Origin: CBDDFN01 sp965227065
Lineage (GTDB): Bacteria; Pseudomonadota; Alphaproteobacteria; SPJN01
Assembly (NCBI GenBank): GCA_965227065.1
Contig: CBDDFN010000020.1
Span: forward strand, 372,001 to 436,000
DNA length: 64,000 nt
Direction: 5' to 3'
Position 1 is the first letter of the stretch. Each line of letters opens with the position of its first letter. This document shows, in pieces, positions 1-7,964 of the stretch. A program made the translations under genes and the position numbers. The notes beneath the pieces are model-generated. The model did no database searches and had not been told where the DNA came from. It worked only from the letters and a program-made list of their open reading frames with translations.

Positions 1-1
1 G

Positions 2-484
2 CTGGTGGAACAGGCCCGTCAGCCGCGTGCCTACCGGGATTGGGCGGTGCCTGATACGCTTGATGGCCGCTTTGACATGATTGTTTTGCATGTTGCGCTG
101 GTGATCCGTCGAATCAAATTCGGGCCTGGTGAGACGGCGAAGGCAGACCGTGACCGCATCACCCAAAGCCTGTTTGACTATATGTTCAACGATATGGACC
201 GGTCCTTGCGTGAAATCGGCGTCACCGATCTAGGCGTGGCCAAGCGAATCAAACACATGGCGGCGGCCTTTTATGGACGGGCAGAAGCCTATCAAAGCGC
301 TTTGAACGCCGGTGAGGGGCTGTCAGATGCCTTGCGGCGCAACATTTACCGCAAGACAGATGCCGGCGATGCTGAGATTGAGGCGCTGGCAGCCTATGTC
401 GCTACGCTGGCGGCTGATATCGAAGCCCAACCGCTTGAGGCTCTGATGGCCGGTTCGATCAGTTTCCCCGACCCGGAGGGATGA
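2..484 (+). CDS. Ubiquinol-cytochrome c chaperone family protein (5' partial)
   Basis: The reading frame is open from the first bases of the window, so the true start lies upstream; the GTG at 5 is only the first possible in-window start. The visible 159 residues resemble the ubiquinol-cytochrome c chaperone (Cbp3/UQCC1-like) family, which helps assemble cytochrome b of the bc1 complex at the membrane. Supporting segments are the DGRFDMIVLHVALVIRRI stretch near residue 22 and the LFDYMFNDMDRSLREIGV stretch near residue 56, both typical of the family. The stop codon overlaps the start of the DUF177 gene in an ATGA, implying translational coupling. In Alphaproteobacteria this gene commonly precedes the DUF177-rpmF-plsX-fabH block, which agrees with the order here. 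Confidence 0.8.
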   Translation: MVEQARQPRAYRDWAVPDTLDGRFDMIVLHVALVIRRIKFGPGETAKADRDRITQSLFDYMFNDMDRSLREIGVTDLGVAKRIKHMAAAFYGRAEAYQSALNAGEGLSDALRRNIYRKTDAGDAEIEALAAYVATLAADIEAQPLEALMAGSISFPDPEG

Positions 485-1014
485 GCATGGATCTCGAATT
501 TTCTCGTCCCTTTGACCTGTCTGGCCTTGAAAGCGAGACGTCGGTCAAAGTGAGTGCCAAGCCCCAGGAATGCGCGGCCCTGGCCGAACGGTTCGGACTG
601 GACGGCATGACAAGCTTTGAGGCATCGCTCAAAATTACGCCGTGGCGGGGCCGCAAGGGCCTCAAGCTGAGCGGTTCCCTGCGCGGGCGGATCAGCCAGA
701 TCTGTGTGGTTTCGCTAGAGCCGTTTGATTGTGAAGTAACCACGGCGTTCGAAGAACTCTTCGCCCATGGCGATCCCGAACGGTTTTTAGAAGAGTTTGA
801 CGAGGCCGATTTACCCACCGAGATTGACGGGGCAGGCCTTGATCTGGGGGAGATCGCGGCGGAGCATTTTGCCCTGGCGCTTGATCCTTATCCCAGAAAG
901 CCCGGCATTTCCTTTGAGATGCCCGGCGGTGCGCCGGTTGAAGAAAAGCCTGAAAGCCCGTTTGCGGTTCTCAAGACCCTCAAGGGTGAAGGCGGTGACG
1001 ACAAGAAGGGCTGA
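481..1014 (+). CDS. DUF177 (YceD-like) protein
   Basis: A 177-residue protein of the DUF177/YceD family. In bacteria and plants this family is genetically linked to 23S rRNA accumulation, and its gene is nearly always directly upstream of rpmF (ribosomal protein L32). The central segment around residues 55-85 (SLRGRISQICVVSLEPFDCEV) carries the family's usual single conserved Cys-Val-x-Ser/Thr-Leu-Glu pattern, and an acidic stretch follows it (EEFDEADLPTEIDGAGLDLGEI). The start ATG overlaps the stop of the upstream chaperone gene; a second in-frame ATG lies two codons later. The C-terminus is lysine and glycine rich and looks disordered. The family call rests on the central motif and the position before rpmF. 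Confidence 0.85.
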   Translation: MSMDLEFSRPFDLSGLESETSVKVSAKPQECAALAERFGLDGMTSFEASLKITPWRGRKGLKLSGSLRGRISQICVVSLEPFDCEVTTAFEELFAHGDPERFLEEFDEADLPTEIDGAGLDLGEIAAEHFALALDPYPRKPGISFEMPGGAPVEEKPESPFAVLKTLKGEGGDDKKG

Positions 1015-1052
1015 ACTGCGTCAATCGGGCCTTGTTTGCCGGTAAAAAGCGC

Positions 1053-1080
1053 TTGCAAGCGGTCGCGAAATCCGTAAGTT
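1053..1080 (+). promoter_or_regulatory. Candidate sigma-70 promoter upstream of rpmF
   Basis: TTGCAA at 1053-1058 and TAAGTT at 1075-1080 are separated by 16 bp. The layout resembles the TTGACT-N16-TAAAGT candidate in front of rplM in this same window. It would give rpmF a promoter of its own besides read-through from the DUF177 gene. Low confidence, as it rests on motif matching alone. Confidence 0.35.
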
Positions 1081-1110
1081 GGCCGCTCACTTTTACGCCC
1101 GGCGGATCGG

Positions 1111-1138
1111 CGGCGTACCCTTTGGCGTACGCCGTTTT
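1111..1138 (+). terminator. Terminator-like hairpin in the rpmF leader
   Basis: CGGCGTAC at 1111-1118 pairs perfectly with GTACGCCG at 1127-1134 around an 8-nt loop and is followed by a short T run. It lies after the DUF177 stop and the candidate promoter at 1053-1080 but before rpmF at 1186. It could end DUF177 transcription partially, or attenuate rpmF. Confidence 0.45.
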
Positions 1139-1185
1139 GGTTAAGAGCCGCCCCGATGAGACAGACGAACTAGCGGAAGATAAAA

Positions 1186-1371
1186 ATGGCTGTTCCTAAG
1201 CACAAAGTATCGCGCAACAAGCGTGGCCAGCGCCGCGCCCATGATGCGCTGACCGCCTCGGCCTATCAAGAATGCCCCAATTGTGGCGAGCTGAAGCGCC
1301 CGCACCATATTTGCGGCGCATGCGGCCACTATAATGGCGAAGAAATCGTCGAAGCAAACGACACGCTTTAA
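1186..1371 (+). CDS. rpmF: 50S ribosomal protein L32
   Basis: A 61-residue protein with the standard L32 start MAVPKHKVSRNKRGQRRAHD and a four-cysteine zinc ribbon (CPNC near residue 31 and CGACG near residue 44). L32 is a small component of the large ribosomal subunit. The length and the position between DUF177 and plsX are typical of proteobacteria. The start follows a purine-rich stretch (GCGGAAGATAAAA) about ten bases upstream. The acidic C-terminal tail (EEIVEANDTL) is common in alphaproteobacterial L32. Confidence 0.97.
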   Translation: MAVPKHKVSRNKRGQRRAHDALTASAYQECPNCGELKRPHHICGACGHYNGEEIVEANDTL

Positions 1372-1379
1372 TGCGCGGA

Positions 1380-1475
1380 ATTCCGTGCTCGCCGGACTTG
1401 ACGAGCGCGGACTTGCCCCGTACCTCTCTGTCATCGATGCCGGGCTCGCGTCCGGCATTTTCAGTGTGACGGAAT
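1380..1475. repeat. Intergenic nested inverted repeat (GTCAT-type element)
   Basis: Outer arms ATTCCGT (1380-1386) and ACGGAAT (1469-1475) and inner arms GCCGGAC (1391-1397) and GTCCGGC (1450-1456) can fold into one long structure between rpmF and plsX. Related intergenic structures with GTCATNCC-like ends occur at 9963, 22882, 32409 and about 60913. Confidence 0.6.
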
Positions 1476-1487
1476 GAGGATGGTGCG

Positions 1488-2546
1488 GTGAGTGAACTGA
1501 CCCTCTCAGTGGACGCGATGGGCGGCGACCATGCCCCCGAGATCGTCATTGACGGGCTAGAAATAGCCCGTATCCGTCATCCCAACCTGAAATTCATTGT
1601 TCATGGCGACGAGGCGCAAATCACGCCCTTGCTTGCCAAACAGGCTGAGCTTGCGCCGCTGGTTACCGTGCGCCATACGACCGAGCGGGTCGAAGGCGAT
1701 GACAAGCCCTCCCAAGCCGTGCGCCGGGGCCGCAAGACATCCATGTGGCTGGCGGTCGATGCCGTCCGTCAGGGTGAGGCGCAGGTTGCCGTGTCTGCGG
1801 GCAATACCGGTGCGCTGATGGCCATGGCGAAAATCCAGCTTCGTACCCTTGAAGGGATCGACCGGCCTGCCATTGCAAGCCTGTGGCCGACCTTGCGCGG
1901 GGAAAGCGTGGTACTGGACCTTGGTGCCAATCTGGAAAGCGATGCCACCCAGCTGGTCGAATTTGCCATTATGGGCGCGGCCCTGGCCCGCATTCTGAAC
2001 GGGACCGAACGGCCCACGGTGGGCTTGCTCAATATCGGCACCGAAGAACTCAAGGGCCATGATGAAATCAAAGAGGCCGCGCAGATGCTGCGTGAAATGC
2101 CCTTGTCGATGGATTTCCGCGGCTTCGTTGAAGCCGACGGAATTTCGGCTGGTCATATGGATGTGGTCGTGACCGACGGGTTTACCGGCAATGTGGCGCT
2201 CAAATCCGCCGAAGGCACGGCGCGGCTGATCCAGGCCTATCTCAAAGACGCGTTGAAACGGACATGGTTAACCAAGATCGGGGCGTTTCTGGCCTCGGCG
2301 GGGTTCAATATTCTGGCCAGCAAACTTGACCCGCGCACACATAATGGTGGGGTGTTTGTTGGTCTCAATGGGCTAGTGGTCAAAAGCCATGGCGGAACCG
2401 ACGGGATCGGGTTTGCCAGTGCGATTGATCTTGCCGTTGAAATGGCCGAAGGCGATATTGCGACCAAGATCCTCAACGAAATGAAAAAAAGCGGTCTGAT
2501 GGACGCTGCTCCGGCCTCCGCCGACATGTCCAGCGCCGCACAATAG
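1488..2546 (+). CDS. plsX: Phosphate acyltransferase PlsX
   Basis: A 352-residue PlsX, which converts acyl-ACP to acyl-phosphate for the PlsY step of phospholipid synthesis at the inner membrane. The N-terminal DAMGGDHAP motif (residues 9-17) is diagnostic, as are SAGNTGALM near residue 103 and the IGTEELKGHD segment near 184. The start is GTG at 1488, preceded by GAGGA. The gene lies between rpmF and fabH, its usual proteobacterial position. Length and conserved segments are those of a complete functional protein. Confidence 0.96.
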   Translation: MSELTLSVDAMGGDHAPEIVIDGLEIARIRHPNLKFIVHGDEAQITPLLAKQAELAPLVTVRHTTERVEGDDKPSQAVRRGRKTSMWLAVDAVRQGEAQVAVSAGNTGALMAMAKIQLRTLEGIDRPAIASLWPTLRGESVVLDLGANLESDATQLVEFAIMGAALARILNGTERPTVGLLNIGTEELKGHDEIKEAAQMLREMPLSMDFRGFVEADGISAGHMDVVVTDGFTGNVALKSAEGTARLIQAYLKDALKRTWLTKIGAFLASAGFNILASKLDPRTHNGGVFVGLNGLVVKSHGGTDGIGFASAIDLAVEMAEGDIATKILNEMKKSGLMDAAPASADMSSAAQ

Positions 2547-2595
2547 AATTTGCTCATGACAGGGGCTCTTTGGGGGCCCGGAAGGACAAACGACA

Positions 2596-3573
2596 ATGAC
2601 GGTCACGCGTTCCCAGTTTCGTGGCGCGGGCAGCTATTTGCCCGAACGGATTATGACCAATGACGAGCTTTCCACACTCGTTGACACATCAGATGAATGG
2701 ATCACCTCCCGCAGCGGCATCAAAACCCGCCATATTGCAGCCGATGGCGAGTTGACCTCGGATCTGGCGGTGAAGGCCGCCGATGCCGCCCTGCGCAATG
2801 CCGGGCTTGGTGCGTCTGATATTGATATGGTTCTGGTAGCGACCGCCACCCCTGATGAAACCTTTCCCGCCACCGCCACCAAAGTTCAGGCCGCGCTTGG
2901 CATCACCGGCGGGGCAGCCTTTGACTTGCAGGCGGTGTGTTCGGGCTTTGTCTATGGGCTGGGCACCGCCGATGGGCTGATTCGCGGCGACATGGCCGAC
3001 CGGGTTTTGCTGATCGGGGCGGAAACCTTCTCGCGCATCATTGACTGGACCGATCGGGGCACGTGCGTGCTGTTCGGTGATGGCGCAGGCGCGGTTGTGC
3101 TGGAGCGCGGCGAAGGCCAGGGCAGCAATGATGACCGGGGCATTTTGGGATCGGTTCTGCGGTCCGATGGCCGGCTGCATGACCTGCTTTATGTTGATGG
3201 CGGGGTTTCGTCGACCCAGACGGCGGGTCATTTGCGCATGCAAGGCAAGGATGTGTTCCGCAACGCTGTTCAGAACCTTCATCAGATTGCCGAGCAAGTG
3301 CTTGAAAAGACAGGGCTTCAGTCGAGCGATATTGACTGGATCGTGCCTCATCAGGCCAATAAGCGGATCATTGACCGGACGGTTTCCTCGCTCGGGCTTG
3401 ATCATGACAAGGTGATTTATACGGTTCAGGATCACGGCAATACATCGGCGGCTTCTGTGCCTTTGGCGCTGGCGCAGGCGGTCGATGATGGCCGCATCAA
3501 GCCCGGTCATATCATCTTGTTTGAAGCGATGGGCGGCGGGCTCACCTGGGGGGCCACAATCGGGCGCTGGTAA
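2596..3573 (+). CDS. fabH: Beta-ketoacyl-ACP synthase III
   Basis: A 325-residue FabH, which starts fatty acid synthesis by condensing acetyl-CoA with malonyl-ACP in the cytoplasm. The nucleophilic Cys sits in AVCSGFVYG near residue 115. The histidine is in VPHQANKRI near residue 251 and the asparagine in HGNTSAASVP near 281, completing the Cys-His-Asn triad. It lies 49 bp after plsX, consistent with one transcript. The start ATG follows GGAAGGA with normal spacing. Nothing suggests loss of function. Confidence 0.96.
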   Translation: MTVTRSQFRGAGSYLPERIMTNDELSTLVDTSDEWITSRSGIKTRHIAADGELTSDLAVKAADAALRNAGLGASDIDMVLVATATPDETFPATATKVQAALGITGGAAFDLQAVCSGFVYGLGTADGLIRGDMADRVLLIGAETFSRIIDWTDRGTCVLFGDGAGAVVLERGEGQGSNDDRGILGSVLRSDGRLHDLLYVDGGVSSTQTAGHLRMQGKDVFRNAVQNLHQIAEQVLEKTGLQSSDIDWIVPHQANKRIIDRTVSSLGLDHDKVIYTVQDHGNTSAASVPLALAQAVDDGRIKPGHIILFEAMGGGLTWGATIGRW

Positions 3574-3686
3574 GCTTCAGGCGCACGTCCAGCCATTTGG
3601 GCCATCTACTTGATATTGACGGGATTTTTGATTCCGCCTACGCTTGCCGCTGTAGACTGGTGCAGGGGAAGGCGCGAGGGATTTTC

Positions 3687-4016
3687 ATGTCGGAGACACT
3701 GACACGGGCGCATCTGTCCGAAGCTGTGTATGAAGCGGTTGGACTGTCACGAACCGAATCGGCGCAATTGGTCGAGGCGGTGCTCGAAGAGATTTCGGTT
3801 GCACTGATTGCGGGCCAGACGGTGAAGATTTCATCGTTCGGCACATTCGGGGTGCGTGAGAAAGGCGGCCGGATCGGGCGCAACCCCAAAACCGGGGAAG
3901 AGGTGCCGATTGATCCCCGGCGGGTGCTGAGCTTCCGGCCCAGCCATGTGCTCAAAGACCGGATCAACGCCGCGCAGGGCGGCAAGACCGATACGGTCGC
4001 GGCCCAGACCGACTAA
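3687..4016 (+). CDS. ihfA: Integration host factor subunit alpha
   Basis: A 109-residue HU/IHF-family DNA-bending protein. Residues 1-95 match IHF alpha: TRAHLSEAVYEAVGLSR at the N-terminus, the VKISSFGTFGVREKGGRIGRNPKTGEEVPI beta-arm region, and the conserved proline used for DNA intercalation within IGRNPKTG. An in-frame extension back to 3597 has no family similarity, so I take ATG 3687, preceded by GCGAGGGA. The C-terminal tail (AAQGGKTDTVAAQTD) is a variable extension. The arrangement fabH-ihfA-merR is common in Alphaproteobacteria. Confidence 0.93.
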   Translation: MSETLTRAHLSEAVYEAVGLSRTESAQLVEAVLEEISVALIAGQTVKISSFGTFGVREKGGRIGRNPKTGEEVPIDPRRVLSFRPSHVLKDRINAAQGGKTDTVAAQTD

Positions 4017-4049
4017 CGTCACCTGAGGGTCAGGGAGAAAAGACAAGAA

Positions 4050-4454
4050 TTGGCAAAATCTGACCAGGCCTATCGCACCATCAGCGAAGTCAGCCAGGAA
4101 CTTGATATCCCCGCGCATGTGTTGCGTTTTTGGGAACAAAAGTTTCATCAGCTCAAACCCATGAAACGCAATGGCGGCCGGCGCTTTTACCGGCCCGATG
4201 ACATTGCGCTCATTCAGGGACTGAAAACATTGCTGCATGATGAAGGCTATACCATTAAGGGTGTGCAGCGCGTCATGCGGGAGCAAGGCGTGGGCCATGT
4301 CGTGTCATGGGGGGAACGCCGCAAGGATGAACCCCAAAGCGGCAAGACCGTCGCCCGCGCCCTGCCCATGGTGGGAGAGCGTGAAAGACGCGCCCTCAAC
4401 GCCGCGCTGACCGAGCTGGAACGTGCCCGGAAACTGCTCAAAAAAGCGCGCTAA
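4050..4454 (+). CDS. MerR family transcriptional regulator
   Basis: A 134-residue regulator with an N-terminal MerR helix-turn-helix (residues about 9-75: TISEVSQELDIPAHVLRFWEQKF then NGGRRFYRPDDIALI). No effector domain follows; the C-terminal part is charged (RERRALNAALTELERARKLL) and likely forms the dimerisation coiled coil. Its ligand is unknown. This short MerR protein is a conserved follower of ihfA in Alphaproteobacteria. The start is TTG at 4050, 33 bp after ihfA, because no ATG occurs before the HTH. The Shine-Dalgarno (AGGGAGAAAAG) is somewhat distant. Confidence 0.88.
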   Translation: MAKSDQAYRTISEVSQELDIPAHVLRFWEQKFHQLKPMKRNGGRRFYRPDDIALIQGLKTLLHDEGYTIKGVQRVMREQGVGHVVSWGERRKDEPQSGKTVARALPMVGERERRALNAALTELERARKLLKKAR

Positions 4455-4583
4455 ATTGTCCAAAATTTTTGTTCACAAGCGGATTGCTCTCGCCTGGGTG
4501 CCCGCCTATAGTGCGCGCCCTGTCACGGCGGTGCCGTGGCTGTGAAGGCGCAGGGCAAAGCCTCGCGCCGTTCGCCAAAAGGT

Positions 4584-4660
4584 CGGAGTGTAGCGCAGCC
4601 TGGTAGCGCACTTTACTGGGGGTGAAGGGGTCGTCGGTTCAAATCCGGCCACTCCGACCA
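4584..4660 (+). tRNA. tRNA-Pro (anticodon GGG)
   Basis: A 77-nt cloverleaf with encoded CCA. Acceptor CGGAGTG pairs with CACTCCG and the anticodon stem CTTTA pairs with TGAAG. The loop CTGGGGG gives anticodon GGG, and the T arm GTCGG-TTCAAAT-CCGGC has one G-T pair. It lies downstream of merR with no integrase nearby. Confidence 0.95.
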
Positions 4661-4849
4661 TGGCGAGCCGGTTTCCCCCATGAACAGGATCTGAATCACA
4701 GAAATAAACTGTGAAATGGCCCGTTTTTGTCCCTGGAATTTTGTTTGCCAGTCCGCCGAAAGGTGCGACAGGTGCGACAAAATATCGGCGAAAAACCGGA
4801 TTAACCCTTTGTTTTGATTTGTATAAATGACGTGTGCTCACGAAAAATG

Positions 4850-4913
4850 CTGCTCTGCACAAATTCGTAACTTGCACATGCGAACGCCATTCCTATATCG
4901 ATGTTGCAGCGCA
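4850..4913 (+). promoter_or_regulatory. Candidate phasin promoter with TGC/GCA palindromes
   Basis: The 449-bp gap between tRNA-Pro and the phasin gene is AT-richer than its surroundings and holds no convincing gene. Within it are CTGC-TCT-GCAC (4850-4860), TTGCAC at 4872 with TATATC 16 bp later (a weak promoter), and TTGC-AGC-GCAC (4904-4914). PhaR, the PHA-responsive repressor of Paracoccus, is known to bind TGC-rich CTGC-N3-4-GCAG sites at phasin promoters, so these may be its operators. A 9-bp tandem duplication (AGGTGCGAC twice) lies at 4761-4778. Confidence 0.35.
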
Positions 4914-5109
4914 CAACGGAGCGGCTCACTGGCCACACCGTGGGGGAAACGCGGACCATCTAATTTCCGCCACTGACCGCCCCCTTCATCAGAAGCCTGA
5001 CTTCTTGTGAGGGCACGCGCGCTAAGAAGAAGGCCCCGCGTATCCGGGCCCGAGAAACGAGTGAAGCGAAACCAATTGCTGGGCTGAACCCCGGACGGAG
5101 GAAAAACCA

Positions 5110-5715
5110 ATGGCTGAGACTGCTGCCAAGAAGACCGCCGCGAAGAAAACCGCTGCGAAAAAAACCACCAAAAAAGCGGCTCCGAAAAAAGCTGCCACCA
5201 AGAAAACCACTGTGAAAGCCGAAATTGCTGACACCGAAGTGACCGTGACCCTTCAGGGCCGCATCGAAGACGTCCGCAAAGAAGCTGAAGCGCGCATCAA
5301 TGAGATCCGCGAAACCGTCGAAGACGCTGTCGAAGAAGTGCGTTCGATCTCGCTCGACAATTTCCGCGCCATGGATCGCGAAACCCTCAAAGGTTACGCC
5401 GACGAAGCGCAAGGTGCCCTGAAAGTGTCGCGTGAAAAAGCTGTAGCCAGCCTGCGCGAAATCAACACCGAAGTTCTCAACATTGTTGAAGGCAACCTGA
5501 CCGAAGGCTTCAAGACCGCCCGTGCGGTTCTGGCTGCCGAGAGCGTCAAGGAAGCGATTGAAATTCAGCGCGAATTCATCAAATCGCAATTTGAAGCCTA
5601 TGCTGAGCAGGTCAAGAAAATCGTCGAACTGTCGCGCGACCGCGCCGGTGACACGGTTGAGCCGATTGGCGACACCGCCAAGTCGACCTGGGGCAAATTC
5701 AAAGAAGCTGCCTAA
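5110..5715 (+). CDS. Phasin family protein with lysine/alanine-rich N-terminal tail
   Basis: A 201-residue protein. Residues 1-38 are a repetitive Lys/Ala/Thr tail (AAKKTAAKKTAAKKTTKKAAPKK), resembling histone H1 or the AlgP/PhaF nucleoid-binding tail. Residues about 50-195 form the amphipathic helical phasin domain (SISLDNFRAMDRETLKGYADEAQ; EAIEIQREFIKSQFEAYAEQVKKIVELSRD). Phasins coat polyhydroxyalkanoate granules, and tailed ones such as PhaF also bind DNA and help share granules at division. In PhaF the tail is C-terminal; here it is N-terminal. A strong Shine-Dalgarno (GGAGG), biased codon use and a good terminator suggest high expression. No PHA synthase is in the window. Confidence 0.82.
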   Translation: MAETAAKKTAAKKTAAKKTTKKAAPKKAATKKTTVKAEIADTEVTVTLQGRIEDVRKEAEARINEIRETVEDAVEEVRSISLDNFRAMDRETLKGYADEAQGALKVSREKAVASLREINTEVLNIVEGNLTEGFKTARAVLAAESVKEAIEIQREFIKSQFEAYAEQVKKIVELSRDRAGDTVEPIGDTAKSTWGKFKEAA

Positions 5716-5741
5716 GCTTATTTGACCTGCTGACAAGATTG

Positions 5742-5776
5742 GCGGCCTGGACATGACGTCCGGGCCGCTTTTCTTT
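5742..5776 (+). terminator. Rho-independent terminator of the phasin gene
   Basis: GCGGCCTGGAC (5742-5752) pairs with GTCCGGGCCGC (5758-5768), with one T-G wobble and a 5-nt loop, followed by TTTTCTTTT. It is 26 bp after the phasin stop. Confidence 0.9.
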
Positions 5777-5883
5777 TGCGCGCAACGCGTCAGGGGCGGC
5801 GGTGGTTGAGACTGTTCGCCGCCTTTACTGTGCTGCGCCTGCGCGCCAGTGTCGGTTTACCATGCTATTTCGAGGAGGGGGCC

Positions 5884-6675
5884 ATGGAAGGCACCGCATT
5901 GATCACTGGCGCATCGAGCGGAATTGGGGCGGAACTTGCCCGGCAATTCGCAGCGAACGGCCATGATGTTATTTTGGTGGCGCGTTCGAAAGACAAGCTC
6001 GATGCGCTCGCCGCCCAGGTCGAGGCAGAGTTCGGCACGGCCGCGCATGTGTTCGCAAAGGACCTGTTCTCCGACACCGCCGCCGCTGAGCTTCATGACG
6101 AAATCGGCGATGCAGGCTTGCATGTCGATATTCTGGTTAACAATGCCGGTATGGCCAATTTCGGCCCGTTCCTTGAACGGGGTATTGATGATCTCATGCC
6201 CTTGGTGGACCTCAATGTCCGCGCCCTGGTGCGGCTGACCCATATGTTCTTACCCGCCATGGTGGCGCGCGGCTCAGGCGGCGTGCTCAATGTCGCTTCG
6301 GTTGCGGGCCTGCAGCCCACACCGGGCTTTGCCATCTATGGCGCGACCAAGGCGTTTGTGGTGTCGCTCACCGAATCGCTGTCGGAAGAGCTGCGCGGTT
6401 CGGGCGTGCGCGTTGTTGCCTTGTGCCCCGGCCTGGTTGATACCCCGCTGGTCGACAAGGTTGCCGAGCATTCCGAAGCCGCCCAGAAAGTTCCGCGCGG
6501 TATGCTGCTCGAAGCCTCGAAAGTGGCCGAGCAAGGCTATGCGGCCCTGCAAAAAAACGACGTGATCTCGGTGGCGGGTATCGCGTATCAAGCAGTGACC
6601 AGCTGGATGCGGTATTCTCCGCGCTGGATGGCGCGCCGCGCCATGGGCATCACCAACAAGGTCGTGAAATATTAA
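5884..6675 (+). CDS. SDR family NAD(P)-dependent oxidoreductase
   Basis: A 263-residue classical short-chain dehydrogenase. Cofactor motif TGASSGIG is at residues 8-15, NNAG at 86-89, Ser139 and the YxxxK pair Tyr152/Lys156 form the active site. The substrate is unknown. The C-terminal region (YQAVTSWMRYSPRWMARRAMG) is like SDRs of the DltE/short-chain ketoreductase type, some of which attach to membranes. I use ATG 5884, preceded by GAGGAGGGGG; the in-frame extension to 5776 runs into the phasin terminator. DUF2842 follows four bases after the stop, so the two are probably cotranscribed. Confidence 0.88.
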   Translation: MEGTALITGASSGIGAELARQFAANGHDVILVARSKDKLDALAAQVEAEFGTAAHVFAKDLFSDTAAAELHDEIGDAGLHVDILVNNAGMANFGPFLERGIDDLMPLVDLNVRALVRLTHMFLPAMVARGSGGVLNVASVAGLQPTPGFAIYGATKAFVVSLTESLSEELRGSGVRVVALCPGLVDTPLVDKVAEHSEAAQKVPRGMLLEASKVAEQGYAALQKNDVISVAGIAYQAVTSWMRYSPRWMARRAMGITNKVVKY

Positions 6676-6679
6676 GTGA

Positions 6680-6919
6680 ATGGCCATACGAACACGGAAA
6701 TTGCTGGGAACGGTTCTGTTCTTCACCGGGCTGATTGTCTATGCCGTGGTGGTGATGGAACTGGGGGCGCGGTTCGTTCCGAACACGCCCTGGATTGCTT
6801 TGCCCGTCTATATTGGCGCAGGGGTGGCATGGGTTTTTCCCATGATGCCTCTGTTCCGGTGGATGGAGACGGGCCATTGGCTGAAGCCCAAGGCGGCACA
6901 CAATGAGCGTTCAGGCTGA
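6680..6919 (+). CDS. DUF2842 small membrane protein
   Basis: A 79-residue protein with two predicted transmembrane helices (residues about 8-27 and 38-58) and a basic C-terminus (HWLKPKAAHNERSG). It matches the DUF2842 family of small alphaproteobacterial membrane proteins of unknown function; the NTPWIALPVYIGAGVAWVFP stretch is characteristic. It overlaps the start of ctaA by 17 bp in another frame, which suggests coupled translation and a possible link to cytochrome oxidase assembly. That link is inference from position only. Confidence 0.8.
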   Translation: MAIRTRKLLGTVLFFTGLIVYAVVVMELGARFVPNTPWIALPVYIGAGVAWVFPMMPLFRWMETGHWLKPKAAHNERSG

Positions 6920-7964
6920 CCGGATAGAGCAGGTGCCGGTGAGCACCCAAAAGCGTGACCGGGCTGTCGGCATCTGGCTGTTATGCGTGGCCGCTATGGT
7001 GGCGCTGATCCTGATCGTTGGCGGTCTGACACGACTGACCGATTCGGGATTGTCGATCACCGAATGGAAGCCCGTGACGGGGGTCATCCCGCCACTCAGC
7101 CATGATCACTGGCTCGAAGAATTCGAAAAATACAAACAGATTCCCGAATATCATCAGGTCAACAAGGGCATGAGCCTGAGTGAATTCCAGTGGATCTATT
7201 GGTGGGAATGGGCGCACCGTTTGCTCGCCCGAACCGTGGGACTGGTCTTTGCCATTCCTTTCCTGTTTTTTGCCATGCGTGGCCAGATCGCGCGTACAGA
7301 ATGGCCCAAATTTATCGGCCTGTTCCTGCTTGGCGGGTTTCAGGGCTTCATGGGCTGGTACATGGTCTCAAGCGGCCTGTCGGACCGGGTGGATGTCAGT
7401 CAATACAGGCTGGCGGCGCATTTGGGGATCGCGGTTTTGATATTCGGGTTCAGCCTTTGGATTGCGCTTGGCTATCTGGTTGAGAGGCGGGCACCAGGAC
7501 CGGCAGCCCTTGCGGTGGCAAGCCGGCTGACGGTCGGGCTGATTTTCGCGCAGATCATCACCGGCGCCTTTGTTGCCGGGACCGATGCCGGGTTCACCTA
7601 TAACACCTGGCCGCTGATTGACGGCGCCTTCATCCCCGAGAGGATTTATGACACGGCGCCGAGCTGGCTGGCGGCGTTTGAAGACCATCTGACCATTCAA
7701 TTCAATCACCGCATGCTCGGCTATGGCGTGGCGTTCATGGTGTTTGCGCTGTGGTTTGCCGGGCGGGGACGCCACGTTGTGTTGCCCCAGGGTGTGCGCG
7801 GGCTGTTGTCGGTTCTGCTTGTGCTTGTCCTGCTGCAGATCGCCCTGGGCATCTGGACCTTGCTGGCGGTTGTGCCGATCGCCATGGGGGCGCTTCATCA
7901 GTTTGGCGCGCTGTGTGTGTTTGGCGCGGCGATTATCCTGGCCTACCGGCTCAATCCCAGATGA
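6903..7964 (+). CDS. ctaA: Haem A synthase (COX15/CtaA type 2)
   Basis: A 353-residue integral membrane protein with about eight transmembrane segments. It oxidises haem O to haem A for aa3-type cytochrome oxidase. Visible family motifs include GGLTRLTDSGLSITEWKP (near residue 40), EFQWIYWWEWAHRLLAR with its haem-ligand His (near 98-110), AHLGIAV (about 173), GAFVAGTDAGFTYNTWP (about 222) and IQFNHRMLGY (about 263). These are typical of the COX15-like alphaproteobacterial form. The stop TGA overlaps the next start in ATGA, so the downstream DUF3445 gene is translationally coupled. Confidence 0.95.
   Translation: MSVQADRIEQVPVSTQKRDRAVGIWLLCVAAMVALILIVGGLTRLTDSGLSITEWKPVTGVIPPLSHDHWLEEFEKYKQIPEYHQVNKGMSLSEFQWIYWWEWAHRLLARTVGLVFAIPFLFFAMRGQIARTEWPKFIGLFLLGGFQGFMGWYMVSSGLSDRVDVSQYRLAAHLGIAVLIFGFSLWIALGYLVERRAPGPAALAVASRLTVGLIFAQIITGAFVAGTDAGFTYNTWPLIDGAFIPERIYDTAPSWLAAFEDHLTIQFNHRMLGYGVAFMVFALWFAGRGRHVVLPQGVRGLLSVLLVLVLLQIALGIWTLLAVVPIAMGALHQFGALCVFGAAIILAYRLNPR

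Noticed and set aside
4761..4778. Tandem 9-bp repeat AGGTGCGAC
   Set aside because: Only two units, no spacer structure; not a CRISPR array and too short to call a satellite.
4506..4877. Minus-strand ORF containing MVGVAGFEPTTPSP
   Set aside because: It is the antisense of tRNA-Pro(GGG); this peptide is a well-known artefact of reading tRNA genes backwards.
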